A DNA stretch of 64,000 bases from Ctena decussata (GCA_963989385.1 OZ022502.1:945501-1009500); one strand, 5' to 3'; counted from the first letter of the stretch, positions 1 through 11,452 are shown. Notes: generated by a model from the letters alone, not told the origin. Numbers and translations are program-made.

Positions 1-348
1 AGTTGATACACCCAATATAAATAATCCGTGCTGCATTATCAAGGTGGATAGCACTGTTTCTTTCACTGAAGATTACATAATTATACAAAATATGTTCATA
101 TCATACTCTGCTATTTAGATTTTTATACATGTCGAAAAGACCTCACGGGGAATAAGCAAAAAGCAAAACGACCAGCTTGAGCATCCATTATGTCTGATCA
201 CAGTCTGCTTTGATGCATGACCAGTTTCTGAATAATGGGATATATATATGTAAAGTGATAATCGAAAATTAAACTACCCGCACTGGCTGATCTGTTTCTC
301 TGATTTTCAGCTGCTGTGGCAATCTTCGATATATATTGTAATAGGATA

Positions 349-350
<2 letters not shown>

Positions 351-397
<47 letters not shown>

Positions 398-409
398 TGT
401 GTGTGTGTG
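351..409. repeat. (GT)n microsatellite
   Basis: A nearly pure GT dinucleotide run of about 59 bases with one GTTT interruption near its right end. The His/Thr-rich reading frame over it is only the translation of the dinucleotide and is not a gene. Nothing else is recognisable in positions 1-350. Confidence 0.95.
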
Positions 410-514
410 ACTTCGATAGAAACCAGGCATGTTTATGAGTTTTTCTTGCGTAAACATATTATTCGTAATATATATAATATTAATAATAATTTCGATTTAT
501 TTTGCCTGCATAAC

Positions 515-700
515 AGTTAAAAGATTGGCAATGATCAGGAATTAACAATGAAATCCTACATGCCGCTCTCAAAACCAAAAGGGAAAAGAGAAGCACACTC
601 ACAAACATTGACAAAATTCACGAAAAGCACGCACGCTAAATCAAATGAGCATTTCTTTCTAAAACAGGTGGTCATTCAGCTACCCTTAATGTAAAACAGC
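515..700 (+). repeat. R1-family dispersed repeat, body fragment
   Basis: Contains the R1 body words in order: a 'gccgctctcaaaaccaaaagg' type word, 'gaaaagcacgcacg', a decayed 'gagcagctctttccc' word and 'aggtggtcattcagctac'. The same words occur at 49720-49845 on this strand, and at 45690-45850, 48230-48410 and 48480-48640 on the other. The R1 tail module is missing here. It is seen directly as a repeat; its class is unknown. Confidence 0.6.
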
Positions 701-879
701 AGCAACATCTTTTTACCTATTTTTTATTTTAAATTATAAAACAGAACAAATCTAATAGCAGAGTATGCAGCTATTTAAAGTGACCAGACTGATGACATTA
801 TTGATTTGAAGCCTCATCAACTCATCAACATCATCTTAACAATAGTAAAAACAGTAAATAACAAAACTATCTATGTCCG

Positions 880-1010
880 AACTCGTAAATCGTAGAAACA
901 TTGCCACCTCCAAAATATTTAGATCCACAGACATATACCCCAAAACAAAGGTGTGTTTAGGTGTTAGCGAGTAGCAAACATCACCTGCCAAATATAGTAC
1001 ACCCGTCCAT
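880..1010. repeat. Dispersed repeat R3, copy 1
   Basis: About 130 bases resemble 56600-56700 at roughly 70 percent by eye. Shared words include 'cagacatataccccaaaac' here against 'cagacacggaccccaaag' there, followed by an 'aggtgtg' word, 'gcgag', 'tcacctgc' and 'atacacccg'. The minus-strand 79-codon frame across it is probably accidental. Class unknown. Confidence 0.5.
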
Positions 1011-1334
1011 CCTGTTAATCTGAAGTACTGATCCGACAATGATAAGCCGATATAGCAACAGAGGGAAAGAAACATTGTTCGACAGTCAGGTAATACACAT
1101 CTAGCCAGCCATTTGTGTTAAGGCTGATAAGCATAACAGAAAAGCGATATTACATCTTTTCTTTGTCTTGTTTGCCATGGGCAAGTCATTGTATATATTT
1201 TCTGAGTCTAGCAAATCAGCATCCCATCATATGATATTTTCAGCTACTTTGCAAATAAATTTACCACAGTATTTAAATCAACAAAGAAATATTCTTATAA
1301 AAATTTGTATTACAATGACTTTAATAGTAAAAAG

Positions 1335-1670
1335 TATGCAAAGACCAGGAACTGAAACAATCAAAATCCAAATCCAGCCCTCAAACCATAGTTGGAAACA
1401 ACTAAGATTACAAATAATCAAGATACAGAGAACATATGGCCAACCGAGTGAGCAGCTTGTTCCCAAAAGGTGGCCACTCAGCAACCCAAACCGAACCAAA
1501 CATAATAAGAACATACATAAGGTAAAACATCACAGAAACTCTGACACCAAAAACAGGCAACAGAGAACCACAACAGAACTACCGCCTTGGAACGGTCAGT
1601 AATGAATTACTGGGGGTGGGGGGGGGGGGGGGTGGGCTTAAATCGATTTTACAGGCCCAACCTCACCCTC
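1335..1670 (+). repeat. R1-family dispersed repeat with tail module and G-run
   Basis: Matches the reverse complement of 56948-57217 over about 270 bases; both preserve an open frame reading 'QRPGTETIK...', 'SNPNRTK' and 'PPWNGQ'. I read that as shared repeat ancestry and not selection on a protein, because other R1 copies do not keep the frame. The tail has 'accgccttggaacggtcagt' followed by a long G-run at 1612-1637 and a decayed form of the 'aaaccggtttta' palindrome. Confidence 0.75.
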
Positions 1671-1679
1671 GGTTTCTGA

Positions 1680-2085
1680 AGTGGTACAAAACATTTAGAT
1701 GGTTGTTCAAAAAAATAAAGTATTACTAAAGAAGCTATCTAAATATAGCTGAGGAAACGTAAGCTGTCATGATTACAGAGGAAATATATCACCCAGATTT
1801 AACTGATAGCCATGTTTCGCGAAGTGCAAATGTCTTTTGCTAAGGACAGCTTGACAAGTTTACAAATATTTTTGCACTGCAATCATGCCACAGTTTAAAC
1901 AATAGTTCACACCGTGCTGAGAAACCAATAAACGTATTTATGCGACGTATTTACATACTCATAATTTTATTTCGAGGGCATGATATGTCATCTGATTGTA
2001 CTCCATTTATGCATGCTAAATATAATGCTTTAAATAAAATCAAACAGAAGTTATAATTGTTCTGAAGAATTCTTCGAATTCTCTA
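1680..2085. other. No supported feature
   Basis: AT-rich sequence between the R1 copy and the tandem duplication. I see no gene, repeat or structure here. Confidence 0.5.
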
Positions 2086-2786
2086 TACTGCTCAAAATAA
2101 GGGATATTAAGACATTTCAGAACACAGAAGTGAGAAAAATAAGTAGCTGGAGATCAAACTGTCATAATTCATAACATTTGATATTAATACAGACCTTCAA
2201 TATGAATATTGATACGTTTAAGTTTGTCACATTACATATAGTAAATTGGAAGTGGACAAAGGGTCGACACCCAAATTTCGCATGAATCCAGCACAGTAAT
2301 GACCAATCATTTTTATGCAAACTTTATTAAGACAGACGCATAATGCCCCAGTTAACAACATACCGATACTTTTTTCATGCAATTTTATCGTAGGACAAGA
2401 AGGTAGGCGTAAACGATACTATTGTGTGGGGGGATTGTCTCACCGATGTTGACATTAGCAAAGGCCCTTCGCCTTAAATAACGCAATAAAGCCTACCAAA
2501 GTGAATGTTTTCAATTTGAAAAATTATGAATTTAAATAGTCACAGAATTTTAGGGTCCAAAAGAATGTTTTCGCCAATGAGAAATAGATGTGTAGACCCC
2601 AAAGACCTTTATATGTTGCTCTAGGTCACGTGGCTGGCTGTGACTGTTTCCGTTTTAGCTGAATATTTTCACTTGAATAATGCGCTATTAATTTACAATA
2701 ATAATCTAACCCAGCCATTATTATTATTTTTTATTTCTAAGTCATAATAGCACGTACGTTTTGTGAGCAGTATAAGTTGATTTATA
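2086..2786. repeat. Tandem duplication, unit 1 (about 0.7 kb)
   Basis: First of two adjacent, diverged direct repeats. Both open with a 'tactgct(c/a)aaaataa...gggatattaagacattt' phrase. Both then carry a 'ggtcgacacc' word, 'aatccagcacag', 'gtaggcgtaaacgatac', 'attgtctcaccgatg' and a close near 'ttttgtgagc(a/t)gtat'. The unit is 701 bases long. The frame that is open in unit 2 is broken here by a frameshift around an extra G-run after the 'cgatactattgtgtgg' word. Confidence 0.8.
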
Positions 2787-3475
2787 TACTGCTAAAAATA
2801 AATAAGGGATATTAAGACATTTTGAAAGACATAATTAAGAAAATTAAGTAGATGAAAATTTTGCTGTTACAATTCATAAAACAAATATTCATAGATACTT
2901 CAATAGGAATATTTATACGTTTAAGCTTGTCACGTGACCTAGAGAAAATTGAAAGTGGACGAAAGGTCGACACCAAAATTTCGCGTGAATCCAGCACAGG
3001 AAAAACTTATCATTTTTATACAAACTGTATTAAGACAGACACTTAATGCCTCAATTAACAAGATGCAGATACTTTTTTCATGCGGCTTTACTACAGAACA
3101 AAATGGTAGGCGTAAACGATACCATTGTGTGGCGGATTGTCTCACCGATGATGACATTAACAAGGGTCCTTCACCTTAAATAACGCAATAAATCCTTCCA
3201 AAATGGATGTTTTCAGTTTGGAAAGTTATGAAGAATGAAAAAAAATACAAAATCTTAGGGTCGAACAGATTCTTTCGCCAATGCTAAATTGAAATGTAGA
3301 CCCTAATGTCCTTTATGTGTTGCTCTAGTTCACATGACCTTCTGTGACTGATTCTGTTTTAGTTGAATATTGTCACTTGATTAGTGCTCTATCGATATAC
3401 AATAATAATCTAACCAAGCCATTATTATTTACTATGTCAAAATATCCCCTACTTTTTGTGAGCTGTATATGTTGG
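2787..3475. repeat. Tandem duplication, unit 2
   Basis: Second copy of the ~0.7-kb unit. On the plus strand it holds a 76-codon frame (2949-3179) containing 'GRRKRYHCVADCLTDDDI', which corresponds to a broken stretch in unit 1. I do not recognise the peptide. The pair may be a duplicated exon-containing segment, or two tandem copies of a nonautonomous repeat. The divergence between units suggests an old event. Confidence 0.75.
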
Positions 3476-4348
3476 TTTTTTATTATTCATCTCTCTGTTT
3501 TTGCGATATTATTGATTTAAAATGCAACATCATTTTAAATTGCCAACCTTGTATGACATCAGGCTAGTCATGCAAGGAGCTGCTCTATCATGCTGGTATT
3601 GCTTCATAAATGTGTATCAATACTCCTCAGTGTTTTTTCTGCCATTTAACAAAAGGACAAGCCTGTTGTAACCTCATGTTTGCTTCATCGCATGGCAAAA
3701 CGCTTTTAGCCAATATGAAACTAACACTCAAAGGATACTTAGGCTCGAAAGGCAGTAAATTATTTCCGTTGGTATTCATCCCAAATGGAAAGGAAGGCAA
3801 AAAAGTTATTTCCGCTTACAATGTACCAACTCTAATTGAGTAAAGTCCTGGAATTGAAAGTGTATGTTTGCCATTATGTAGTAGCAAACGCTTCTCACAT
3901 CCTGTTATTTTACAATTGAAGGAGCGTACTAAGGATTTAAATGTATTGCTTCTGAGAAAAAAACTTAAAATTAGTCTCAATATCAGATATTTTTTTTTGT
4001 TCAAAACAAAACGAAAATTAATATAATTGTTAGAAATAAGAATAAGAAGTAGAGAATAAACAGACCGTTATTTATGCTCTTTTTTACTGCATCGGTTTAT
4101 ATATAAAATCATTCCAGAACCTATTCATATTTAACTATTATGTAGTGTTAAATATTGTAAGACGGCCGTAAAACGTCTCCCTGATATTGCATCAAAGAGT
4201 CGTTTGTATTTTCTGGTCTTTGGTTTAAGATTGGCTTGACCACTGTAAACGGGGGTTCTAAACGGAGGTTCTTCAGCTATTCCAAATGAAAGTCGCAACA
4301 TTGGAATCACAAAAAGCGACCTTTAACATATTTTATCAATTCCTTTTT
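3476..4348. other. No supported feature
   Basis: Contains a 77-codon plus-strand frame (3610-3843) without recognisable motifs, flanking splice signals or a repeated partner. Otherwise AT-rich and unassigned. Confidence 0.4.
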
Positions 4349-5862
4349 ATCCCCCGACCGAAAAGTCGGGAGATATACCAATGAGCCTGGCGTCCGTCCG
4401 TCCGTCCGTAAACATTTTCTTGTCCGCTCTATATCTTGAATACCCTTTGGAATAGTTTCATGAAACTTCACAGTTATGTAGAAAAGTTCATAATGATGTG
4501 CCGCGTACAAGAATGGTAACTTTTGCTATTATACTGTTTGAGTTATCTCACCTTTCGTGATTTTTTGGCAAATTCGTGTCCGCTCTGTATCTTAAATACA
4601 CTTTGAAATATTTTCATGATACTTTACAGATATGTAGAACAGGTCATGGCAATGTGTCGCGAACGAGAATGACAACTCTTGCTTTCTGACTTTTAGAGTT
4701 ATTCTCCCTTAATGGTTTTAGGTGTAATTTCATGTCCGCTCCATACTTTGAACACCTTTTGAAATATTCCTATGCTACTGCACAGATATGTAAAACATGT
4801 CATGACAATGTGTCGCTATTACGAATGACAACTCATGCTTTCTTACTTTTTTGAGTTATTTCCCCTTGATGACTTTAGGTGTGATTTCGTGTCCATTCTA
4901 TAGCTTGTATACCTTTTGAAATCTTTTCATGATACTTGACAGATATGTAGAACAGGATATGACGATTGTCCCGAACAAGAATGACAACTCTTGCTTTCTT
5001 ACTTTTGAGCTATTTCCGCTTGATGGTTTTATGTGTGAATTCGTGTCCGCTCTATAACCAACAACAAACTTGAATACCTTTTGAAATATTTTTATGCTAC
5101 TTGACAGATATGTAGATCAGACCATGACAATGACAATGTTTCGCGAACAAGAATTACAACTCTTGCTTTCTGAATTTTTGAGTTATTTCCCTTTGATGTT
5201 TTTAGCTGTGATTTTGTGTTTGATCCATAACTTGAATACCCTTTGAAATATTTTTATGATACTTGACAGATATGTACAACAGGTCATGAAAATTTGTCTG
5301 ATAGATGAATGACAACTCTACGAGTTTTTTTCCCTTTGGAATTTTGAGCTGCAGTTAGCTCTCTCTGCTTTATAGCTGTATAACGCTGGCTTGCTCCATA
5401 ATTTTAATACTCTTATAACTTTTAGAATCTTGATGATCAATCCATGATATCTTATTATGTTCCTAGCTCTCTGTGACCCCTTCGTACCCCCCCCCCCCCC
5501 CCCACACACACAAAAAAAAAATCCAGATTTGGATTCTTTGTCCAAAGTCACTTACTAGAGAACTCAAAATTAGATTTGTTGGGCTTGTACTTTAGAAGTT
5601 ATTCACATATTTTGAAATGTTGTGTGTATCATATGCTATACATTGTGTACATGGTGTGCGTGTGAGATTTTACCACTTTTTAGCGGTCTGGCATACTGTT
5701 TTGACCTGAGTGTTAGATAATCATGCATCTGTTCAACAGATAATGTCAATCAGAAGCATAAAAGAATGGCAATTTATTACTTATATTTGTTTTGAAGTGC
5801 ACCCTGTTTATCAAAGCGCAAGGGGCCTTCGGTCGGGGGATTTGCCATCTCCTCTGATGGCG
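4349..5862 (+). mobile_element. Helentron/HINE-like element A with internal tandem repeats
   Basis: The left end begins ATCCCCCGACCG inside a hairpin (CCCGAC...GTCGGG). Its perfect 12-base inverse CGGTCGGGGGAT is at 5830-5841, and it is followed, not preceded, by a hairpin (CCATC tcctct GATGG, 5845-5860). A one-sided terminal hairpin outside a short inverted repeat is the asymmetric-TIR layout described for Helentrons. Both outer junctions are T-rich. Inside are a (GTCC)n run (4391-4409), six ~155-bp repeats (4421-5340), a C-run with ACACAC (5487-5512) and a unique 3' part. There is no Rep/helicase coding sequence, so it is nonautonomous. Confidence 0.7.
4421..5340 (+). repeat. Six ~155-bp tandem repeats inside element A
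   Basis: Units start with 'tgtccgctctatatcttgaa' or variants at about 4421, 4577, 4733, 4890, 5044 and 5217, giving spacings of 156, 156, 157, 154 and 173. Each carries 'acagatatgtag', 'gacaactcttgctttct' and a 'gagttattt' word. The longer fifth unit has small CAA and CAATGA insertions. Divergence between units is moderate. Confidence 0.85.
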
Positions 5863-5926
5863 TTTTTTTTATTTTGTTGCTATACAGCCAGACGCGTACG
5901 CATGACCAAGTAGTTATTTCTTGTCA

Positions 5927-6196
5927 TAGTACTTAGTTCTGACTTCGATTAACGGGCCAATGCCAGAATCTCACTTTCTTCATCAAAGGTTGTTGTTGGA
6001 CTTGTAAGCCCCAAATAGATTTATAACTGACCATGCCCGTTTTTCATTTCCGTTATCGTCGTAGTACTTAGTTCTGACTTCGGTTAACGGGCCAATGCCA
6101 GAATCTCACTTTCTACATCAAAGGTTGTTGTCGGACTTGTAAGCCCCAAATAGATTAATAACTGACCATGCCCGTTTTTTCATTTCCGTTATTGTA
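5927..6196. repeat. 135-bp direct tandem doublet
   Basis: Two adjacent copies (5927-6061 and 6062-6196) differ at only a handful of positions. Each runs from 'tagtacttagttctgacttc' to 'catttccgttat'. The near identity suggests a young duplication, or one kept alike by conversion. No coding signal is seen. Confidence 0.9.
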
Positions 6197-6269
6197 TAAA
6201 CATTTATTATTATTTTGATTGCTGACTGCTGAAGCTAGCTTGGTATGGGAAATTGTTATCGCACATGTG

Positions 6270-6365
6270 TTCTTTAAAGCTTTTGGGGCTTGGTGGCACT
6301 GAAGCAGTTAAATACAGAAACACGCGTCTGTCTCACTTAATTTGGTATGGATACGTTTATAATGC
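6270..6365 (+). repeat. R2 dispersed repeat, 3' segment
   Basis: 'ttttggggcttggtggcact...gttaaatacagaaac...cgcgtctgtc' followed by 'ttggtatggatacgtttata' recurs at 6865-6950. A weaker copy lies at 57640-57720. It is the end part of repeat R2 without the upstream part. Confidence 0.7.
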
Positions 6366-6589
6366 AGAACCGCTGGACCGATATCACTGCTGGTGGACAA
6401 TTTGTCCCCGAGGATATCATCAACCCAGTTAGTCAGTGTTTCAGTGTTGATTCTGATTCTCTGGCATTGGAGTCACTACTTAAATACTGATTTAAAGTAC
6501 CTTATTACATTCGATGTATATCTGGTTATATTTCTAAATCAAAATTATTCCATAACTAAGACTGACTTGTCATGGCGACATGACTCTTA

Positions 6590-6955
6590 GCGGCGTTTGG
6601 CTTCCATTCTTACGAGTTCTTTTGGCTTAATGCGGGTTCTTGCAGCATCGGACATCTCTTTCCTGATGCCCTTGTCTGTCGCTTTTCTTGAGGAATAGGG
6701 GTTGAGGTGGCTCGATGGGGGACGCCTGCGCTCGCGTGTTAATACGTAGGTGTCTCTTACCTGATGTCTGCAGCTAATGTGTCTCTCGGAATGCGACAGT
6801 AAGTGTGTCTCGGAGAGGGATGCTTGTTGCTTGCCGAGACCTGCGCATCATCTCTTTTCTTTCAAACTTTTGGGGCTTATCGAAACTGAAGAAGTTAAAT
6901 ACAGAAACGCGCGTCTGTCGCACTAAATTTGGTATGGATACGTTTATAATTTACA
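6590..6955 (+). repeat. R2 dispersed repeat, longest copy
   Basis: Shares ordered words with 57420-57720 ('tccttcctgatgaccttg' there, 'tttcctgatgcccttg' here; 'ggtggctcg(a/g)tggggg'; 'acgtaggtgt(c/t)tctta'; 'gatgtctgc'; 'tctctcgg'; 'cagtaagtgt'). A weaker third copy at 11290-11440 is cut by Helentron-like element B. A GGTGGCTCGATGG word resembles a pol III A box, but no convincing B box follows, so I do not call it a SINE. Confidence 0.65.
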
Positions 6956-6959
6956 ATAA

Positions 6960-7940
6960 GTGCTTTCAGGTACTGTAAAATTCTAGTCCAATTTAAAGTT
7001 GTGGTTGGGATGTGGAATTATATTGTATCAGAGTTGTGCATTTTTGTATATTTGCTTGGTGTATTCAATCAATAGAAAAAACGCTTCTGAAATAATTTCT
7101 TTGAAATGGGGAGCTACGTCTATGATTCAGATTCATTTCTTTCTTAAGCAAATAAGTAGAACTAAGCAAATACAAAAGACACATTGTAATGTCCATGTCG
7201 CTTGGGGTAATAAACTCATAAACAACGGCAAGTGTTTGTTTCCTTTTATTATGTTCCTTTGTATGTCCACTTATGTTCACTTTGTAGAGAGTTCCACGAC
7301 TAAAACGGACACCGTCTTACTGTTTTATTAGTTTTATAGTTTTTTCTTAATGGAAAGCAGTCTTTCTCTCCTGATGTTTTGCAATGAAGAAAGCTTTTAT
7401 CCTGTTCTGGAAGATAGTAACAGGAAATAATGTGGCCATCTTTTGTCAAACTGTGTCTCATGGAAGCTTTGTCGTAGTTTATGATCACAACATTGATGCC
7501 TTTTTTGTAGATTATTAGATAGACAGTGAGGATATTGTCTTTACTGATGAACGAGAACAGTCAGCTGTAAAGTTCATCTGCCGTAGCGATGTCTATATAG
7601 TATTTATATATGAAAACGCATAAACAACTCGCGAATGATGACACTTTTCTCTAGGCAATCGTACCATAATAAACCATGACAATGAAATTGCACCTTACAG
7701 TCAAGATTTGTCTCAATCTCTCTCTATATCTTTTGTGACAGAAAATATGTAGATATAGATTTTTATATGTTTTATGTTTACTTCATGGGTTTCATAAGTA
7801 TGTTGCTTGTCTTTGTCTAACTGAGTGTGTCTGTTTTCAAGAGTGAAGTGTGGTTGTGATCTTTCTTGAATACTAATATTTTGTTTGGCTTTTAAGTGAA
7901 AATAGCAAATGAAGTTTTTAATCAAAACACAAAATAGAAA
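6960..7940. other. No supported feature
   Basis: Contains a 110-codon plus-strand frame (6999-7331) rich in hydrophobic and basic residues, with no motif I recognise and no donor or acceptor pair that would make it an exon. Probably chance. Confidence 0.35.
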
Positions 7941-7945
7941 TTCTG

Positions 7946-7995
7946 TTAAGACCTCTATAAAGACCTCTGTTAAGACTTCTGTCAAGACTGGTTTG
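7946..7995. repeat. Short 15-bp minisatellite
   Basis: About three and a half copies of a 15-base unit of the form 'aagacctctgtta..'. It is immediately followed by an R1 tail in reverse orientation, so the tract may be a slippage product at the R1 end. Confidence 0.7.
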
Positions 7996-8175
7996 GACCC
8001 AGTAAAAGTAATTGAAGCCCCAATCACCCAGTAATATTCTGCTGACCGTTCCAAGGCGGTACATCTGTTCTGGCCCCTTAATAGTACATGTTGTTAGGTC
8101 CGATTGTCTTTGGACTCTTACTTGCAGTGAGGTCATCTGAATAGCTGCCCATTCTGCATTCTGTTTCGTTTTGTT
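7985..8175 (-). repeat. R1-family repeat, tail and partial body
   Basis: Reverse-orientation R1 tail: 'gacccagtaaaa', 'cacccagtaat', 'gctgaccgttccaaggcggt', then the usual 'tctgttctggccccttaat' body start. Compare 47990-48090 and 56940-57000. The sequence from 8176 to 8516 is AT-rich with nothing recognised. Confidence 0.75.
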
Positions 8176-8516
8176 TAAAATCGAAAACAGATAAAATCAT
8201 AATCATATTTATTAACAGGTTATATTGTGTAATATATATCCACTCTTCCTAAGGTAAATTTATCTGTGTCACATCGAGTGGATAACACGAGCAGATTTAC
8301 GCATAGTGTCATCTGTTTACCGGCGTTTGGCGAGTTGTGGTACAGAAGGTCGATATAGAAAGTCGGCTGAAGTAATTTTAATTGTAATGATCAATTGTAA
8401 ACGTTGAAAATTTAATTTTAATTTTTGAGCTCGCTTTTATAATCGGCCTACTGTTTTTTTTTATTTGACGCAGTGGTACTTGCAGGAAAGTTTCTCCATT
8501 TACGTTGAGATTAACT

Positions 8517-8752
8517 GAGCCGCTACACGAGAAAACCAACAAACTGCTTGTGCGCCAAGCGCAGACTCAGATCAGCCTGGGGATTCGCCCAGTCTGATCA
8601 GAGTCTTCGCTGTCCGCATGAAGGTAGCTTAGACCCTTCACTACTCTTTAAGCGCTAAGCGAAGAGTCTGATCAGACTGAGCGGATGCCCAGGCTGATCT
8701 GTGTCTGCGCTGGGCGCACAACCACTTTGTTGGTTTTCTCGTGTCGCGGCTC
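8517..8752. mobile_element. Foldback MITE M1, copy 1
   Basis: A 236-base element that is nearly one long palindrome. It starts GAGCCGC(t)ACACGAGAAAAC and ends with the inverse GTTTTCTCGTGTCGCGGCTC. Internal arms 'cagactcagatcagcctgg' and 'ccaggctgatctg' also pair. It is about 85-90 percent identical by eye to 39582-39815. There is no ORF. A clean target duplication is not visible. Confidence 0.9.
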
Positions 8753-10285
8753 AAATGTCGACGTAAACCAACCCTGTGTGAAATAATACTGTAAAGATTC
8801 CAGAAAAGCTGAGCCCGTCACTTCTACACTTGGTCTGATTTTCTTGATCACATTACCCGAAACGCGCTTTATTAAAATCGACATAATATAATGTATGTGA
8901 TCAATATTTTGCCTTAAATAAGAAAATATTTTGAATAAAATACAAAACACTAATAATTGTGAAATTATTTTGTGTCTCTTGGTGCTGTATGCATTCTATG
9001 ACCTGTGATTGTTGCGTTTCCTATCTTTTTTTTTAAGTATTTTGAAAGTTTATGTGCTGATACGAATAATTTACTGGATGTTAGTAAACAAATTCCAATA
9101 AAAGTACAGACGACATCGCGCAGTCAAAACAAGCAATCAACAGGCTGACGACATGTGTGTGACACAATCATGGACTGGTTAATAAACTGAAGCCAGGCAA
9201 CTACAATAATACTGCTACGATTCTTTCTGAAATTTGCCCCAAACTATTGCGGATAATGATGCGTACTTTAGAAGACAGTGAACTTGCCTTACTTTCGGTG
9301 TCAAAGTCTAAAGTGGTAATGCGTGGTATGAAATACTTTAAACTGGATTGAAGGATTCGTGACTTAAATACAATCTCGTCTTTTTTATGTGGGTGTTGGA
9401 ACAGTATTTACATGTGGCATGTGAATAAGGATATAAGAAAAGTAATTGAGATGCCTTGATACCAAAACAATTTCAGGAAGAGTAGTGATAAATTATATAA
9501 ATAACGGTATTTTTATAAAGCAATCTTCTCAAATTTGTGATATTTTTTATCGTATGATATGTAAATATTGTTCATTTTTTATTCAAAAAGAAACAACAAG
9601 ATAGTTAATAGTCGGTCTTTTGGATCAGTAGGCATATTTTAAAAAGATCTTATTTTAGAATTGAAATTGTAGTATTGCTACTGATAATACTATTAGGTTG
9701 AAAAGTACCTGGACCAAATTTAGTGGCACAGAAGCGCGTTTCTTTAGTTTACTTCCTAAGTTTTCCTGAACCCAAAACGTTAGAAAGAAAAAAATGATGA
9801 CGGGCAGGTCTCGTCAGGCAACGAAAATACCTCTCCGAGCCACACTCATTGATGTACTATAGAGTATGGGCTAATTTTGTTGTCATATGATGTTTCAAAT
9901 AATTGCTTATTGAATAAACCACTAATTCAGCGCACATTTTTCCTCCTTATGCATTACATCTGGTTAACACTGAGAGCCACTCGGTGGCGTAACAATACAG
10001 TGTTCAGCTTAGGCATTCACTATTGTATAATACTTTACTGCTCAAAGGGTTCCATCTTTTACAAGAAAAAAAAAAACAGTTAAGACAATTTTTTGGGTTT
10101 TAACTGGAATCACGCTGCTGTAATAATTCTATATCAGATCATTATAAGACAGGTGAATTGAAATTTAGGTGTCCTGTGAAAATTACCTCACAAAAAAAAA
10201 ATATAGAGGTAAGGTTATTCTAAATGATATGCAAAATGTCTCAGACTTGAAAAAAAAAAACACAACAAATAGTGACAATGATACT
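8753..10285. other. No supported feature
   Basis: AT-rich and without recognisable genes, long repeats or hairpins. A 68-codon frame near 9877 has no supporting signal. Confidence 0.4.
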
Positions 10286-10395
10286 AGAGCTGCGCTTTGG
10301 AATGGTTTGTTACAAACTACTTGGGGCAGGGGGGGGGGGGGGGGGGGTGCGTGGGAGGGCGGGGGCTTAGCTTAAACCGGTTTTACAGGCGTGTA
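10286..10395 (+). repeat. R1 tail with 19-base G-run
   Basis: A decayed R1 tail: 'gctttggaatggtttgttac', 'tacttgggg', then a long G-run (about 10327-10345), then 'cttaaaccggttttacaggc'. The G-run occupies the same place as in the 1335-1670 copy, which marks it as a mutable site of the family. Confidence 0.7.
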
Positions 10396-10504
10396 AAAAT
10401 TTCTATTCATTTGCTTTAAGATCTCAAATGACTCAGAGCTACCAGTTCTAAGCACATGTTCTACAACTGTACGTTATTTCAGTTTCTTTGTTTCTAAGCT
10501 AAAA

Positions 10505-10830
10505 CGCCGAGAAGGTAATGATCAGGAGCCGGCACAATTTCCACATCCTGCTCAAAACACCAAATGGAAAAAGAAACAAATAAATACAACATACAAAGAA
10601 AAGAAAATGGATCGATCCCAAGAGGCCAGCTTTCTCCAAGCAAGATTAAAATTTAAGCGTTATAGTGTGAAATATACCTCATGAAATAAAAAAAATATAT
10701 CCTAAATAATTTACAGAAAGTCAAATACTAATAGAAAAAAGACAAACAATGAAATAATAGTAAATCAACACAGACGCCCCGCCTTGAAGGGTAAAAAAAT
10801 ACTTGAGGGGTAAAACCGGTGTTAGGTATG
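10505..10830 (+). repeat. R1-family repeat, degraded copy
   Basis: R1 body words ('gtaatgatcagga', 'ctcaaaacaccaaatgg') are followed about 250 bases later by a corrupted tail, 'ccccgccttgaagggtaa' and 'ggggtaaaaccggtg'. It is older than the 38598 and 58515 copies. Confidence 0.5.
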
Positions 10831-11089
10831 CGTAAGCCTTGCCTTGGGTTCTGCTGTGTTCATAGAAATTTCTGGTGTCTTGAACTTTCTCGGGCAATAT
10901 TGAATACCCGTTCAGTTTGTACCTAAATCAGATTATACTTTGTTTGATACGGGGACCCTTTTTGGTATTAATCAGTCTTTGAATCGATGATTTAATTACA
11001 GTTTACTTTTATCTAACCAGATATTGTCAGGGTCACTGATGAGGCTTGAATAGCCAAACCTTCGAAGTATGGCCCATGTTCCTTCTTTT

Positions 11090-11140
11090 GAATATTTTCT
11101 CTGCTCTTGAAGGAACTATTTAAGGTTTTAATTCTTCTGG
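11090..11140 (+). repeat. Dispersed repeat R5, fragment
   Basis: The word 'tctctgctcttgaaggaact' plus 'ttaaggttttaatt' recurs at 46750-46790 and 56235-56275 in the same orientation. Too short to classify. Confidence 0.5.
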
Positions 11141-11452
11141 GTAATTGGTCTTTTTATATCTAAAGAAACAAAACTGTTGTAGGTTTTAAAATTTCTCGAG
11201 AAGTCGACCAATGTGAATTTAATCCAACTAAAGAAATCGATGAAATCAAGATAAACCACTTTTTGTTGTCACTGAAATATGAATCCGAGCAGAGGTTTGG
11301 ATTGTTTTGTCTTAATGCAAGTTCTCACTGCATGTCTGTATTTCTTGCCATAGTAGTTTAGATGAAACGGTTGGGAAAGCGTGCGCTCGCGAATTTAGAT
11401 CAGAGGTCTCTGACCTAAAGTTTGCGGGTTTGTGTCTCGTGCACTTCATCAA

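Noticed and set aside
1168..1602. 144-codon frame whose peptide is conserved at 56948-57217
   Set aside because: The conservation comes from R1 repeat ancestry. Other R1 copies break the frame, and both strands are open because the sequence is compositionally biased.
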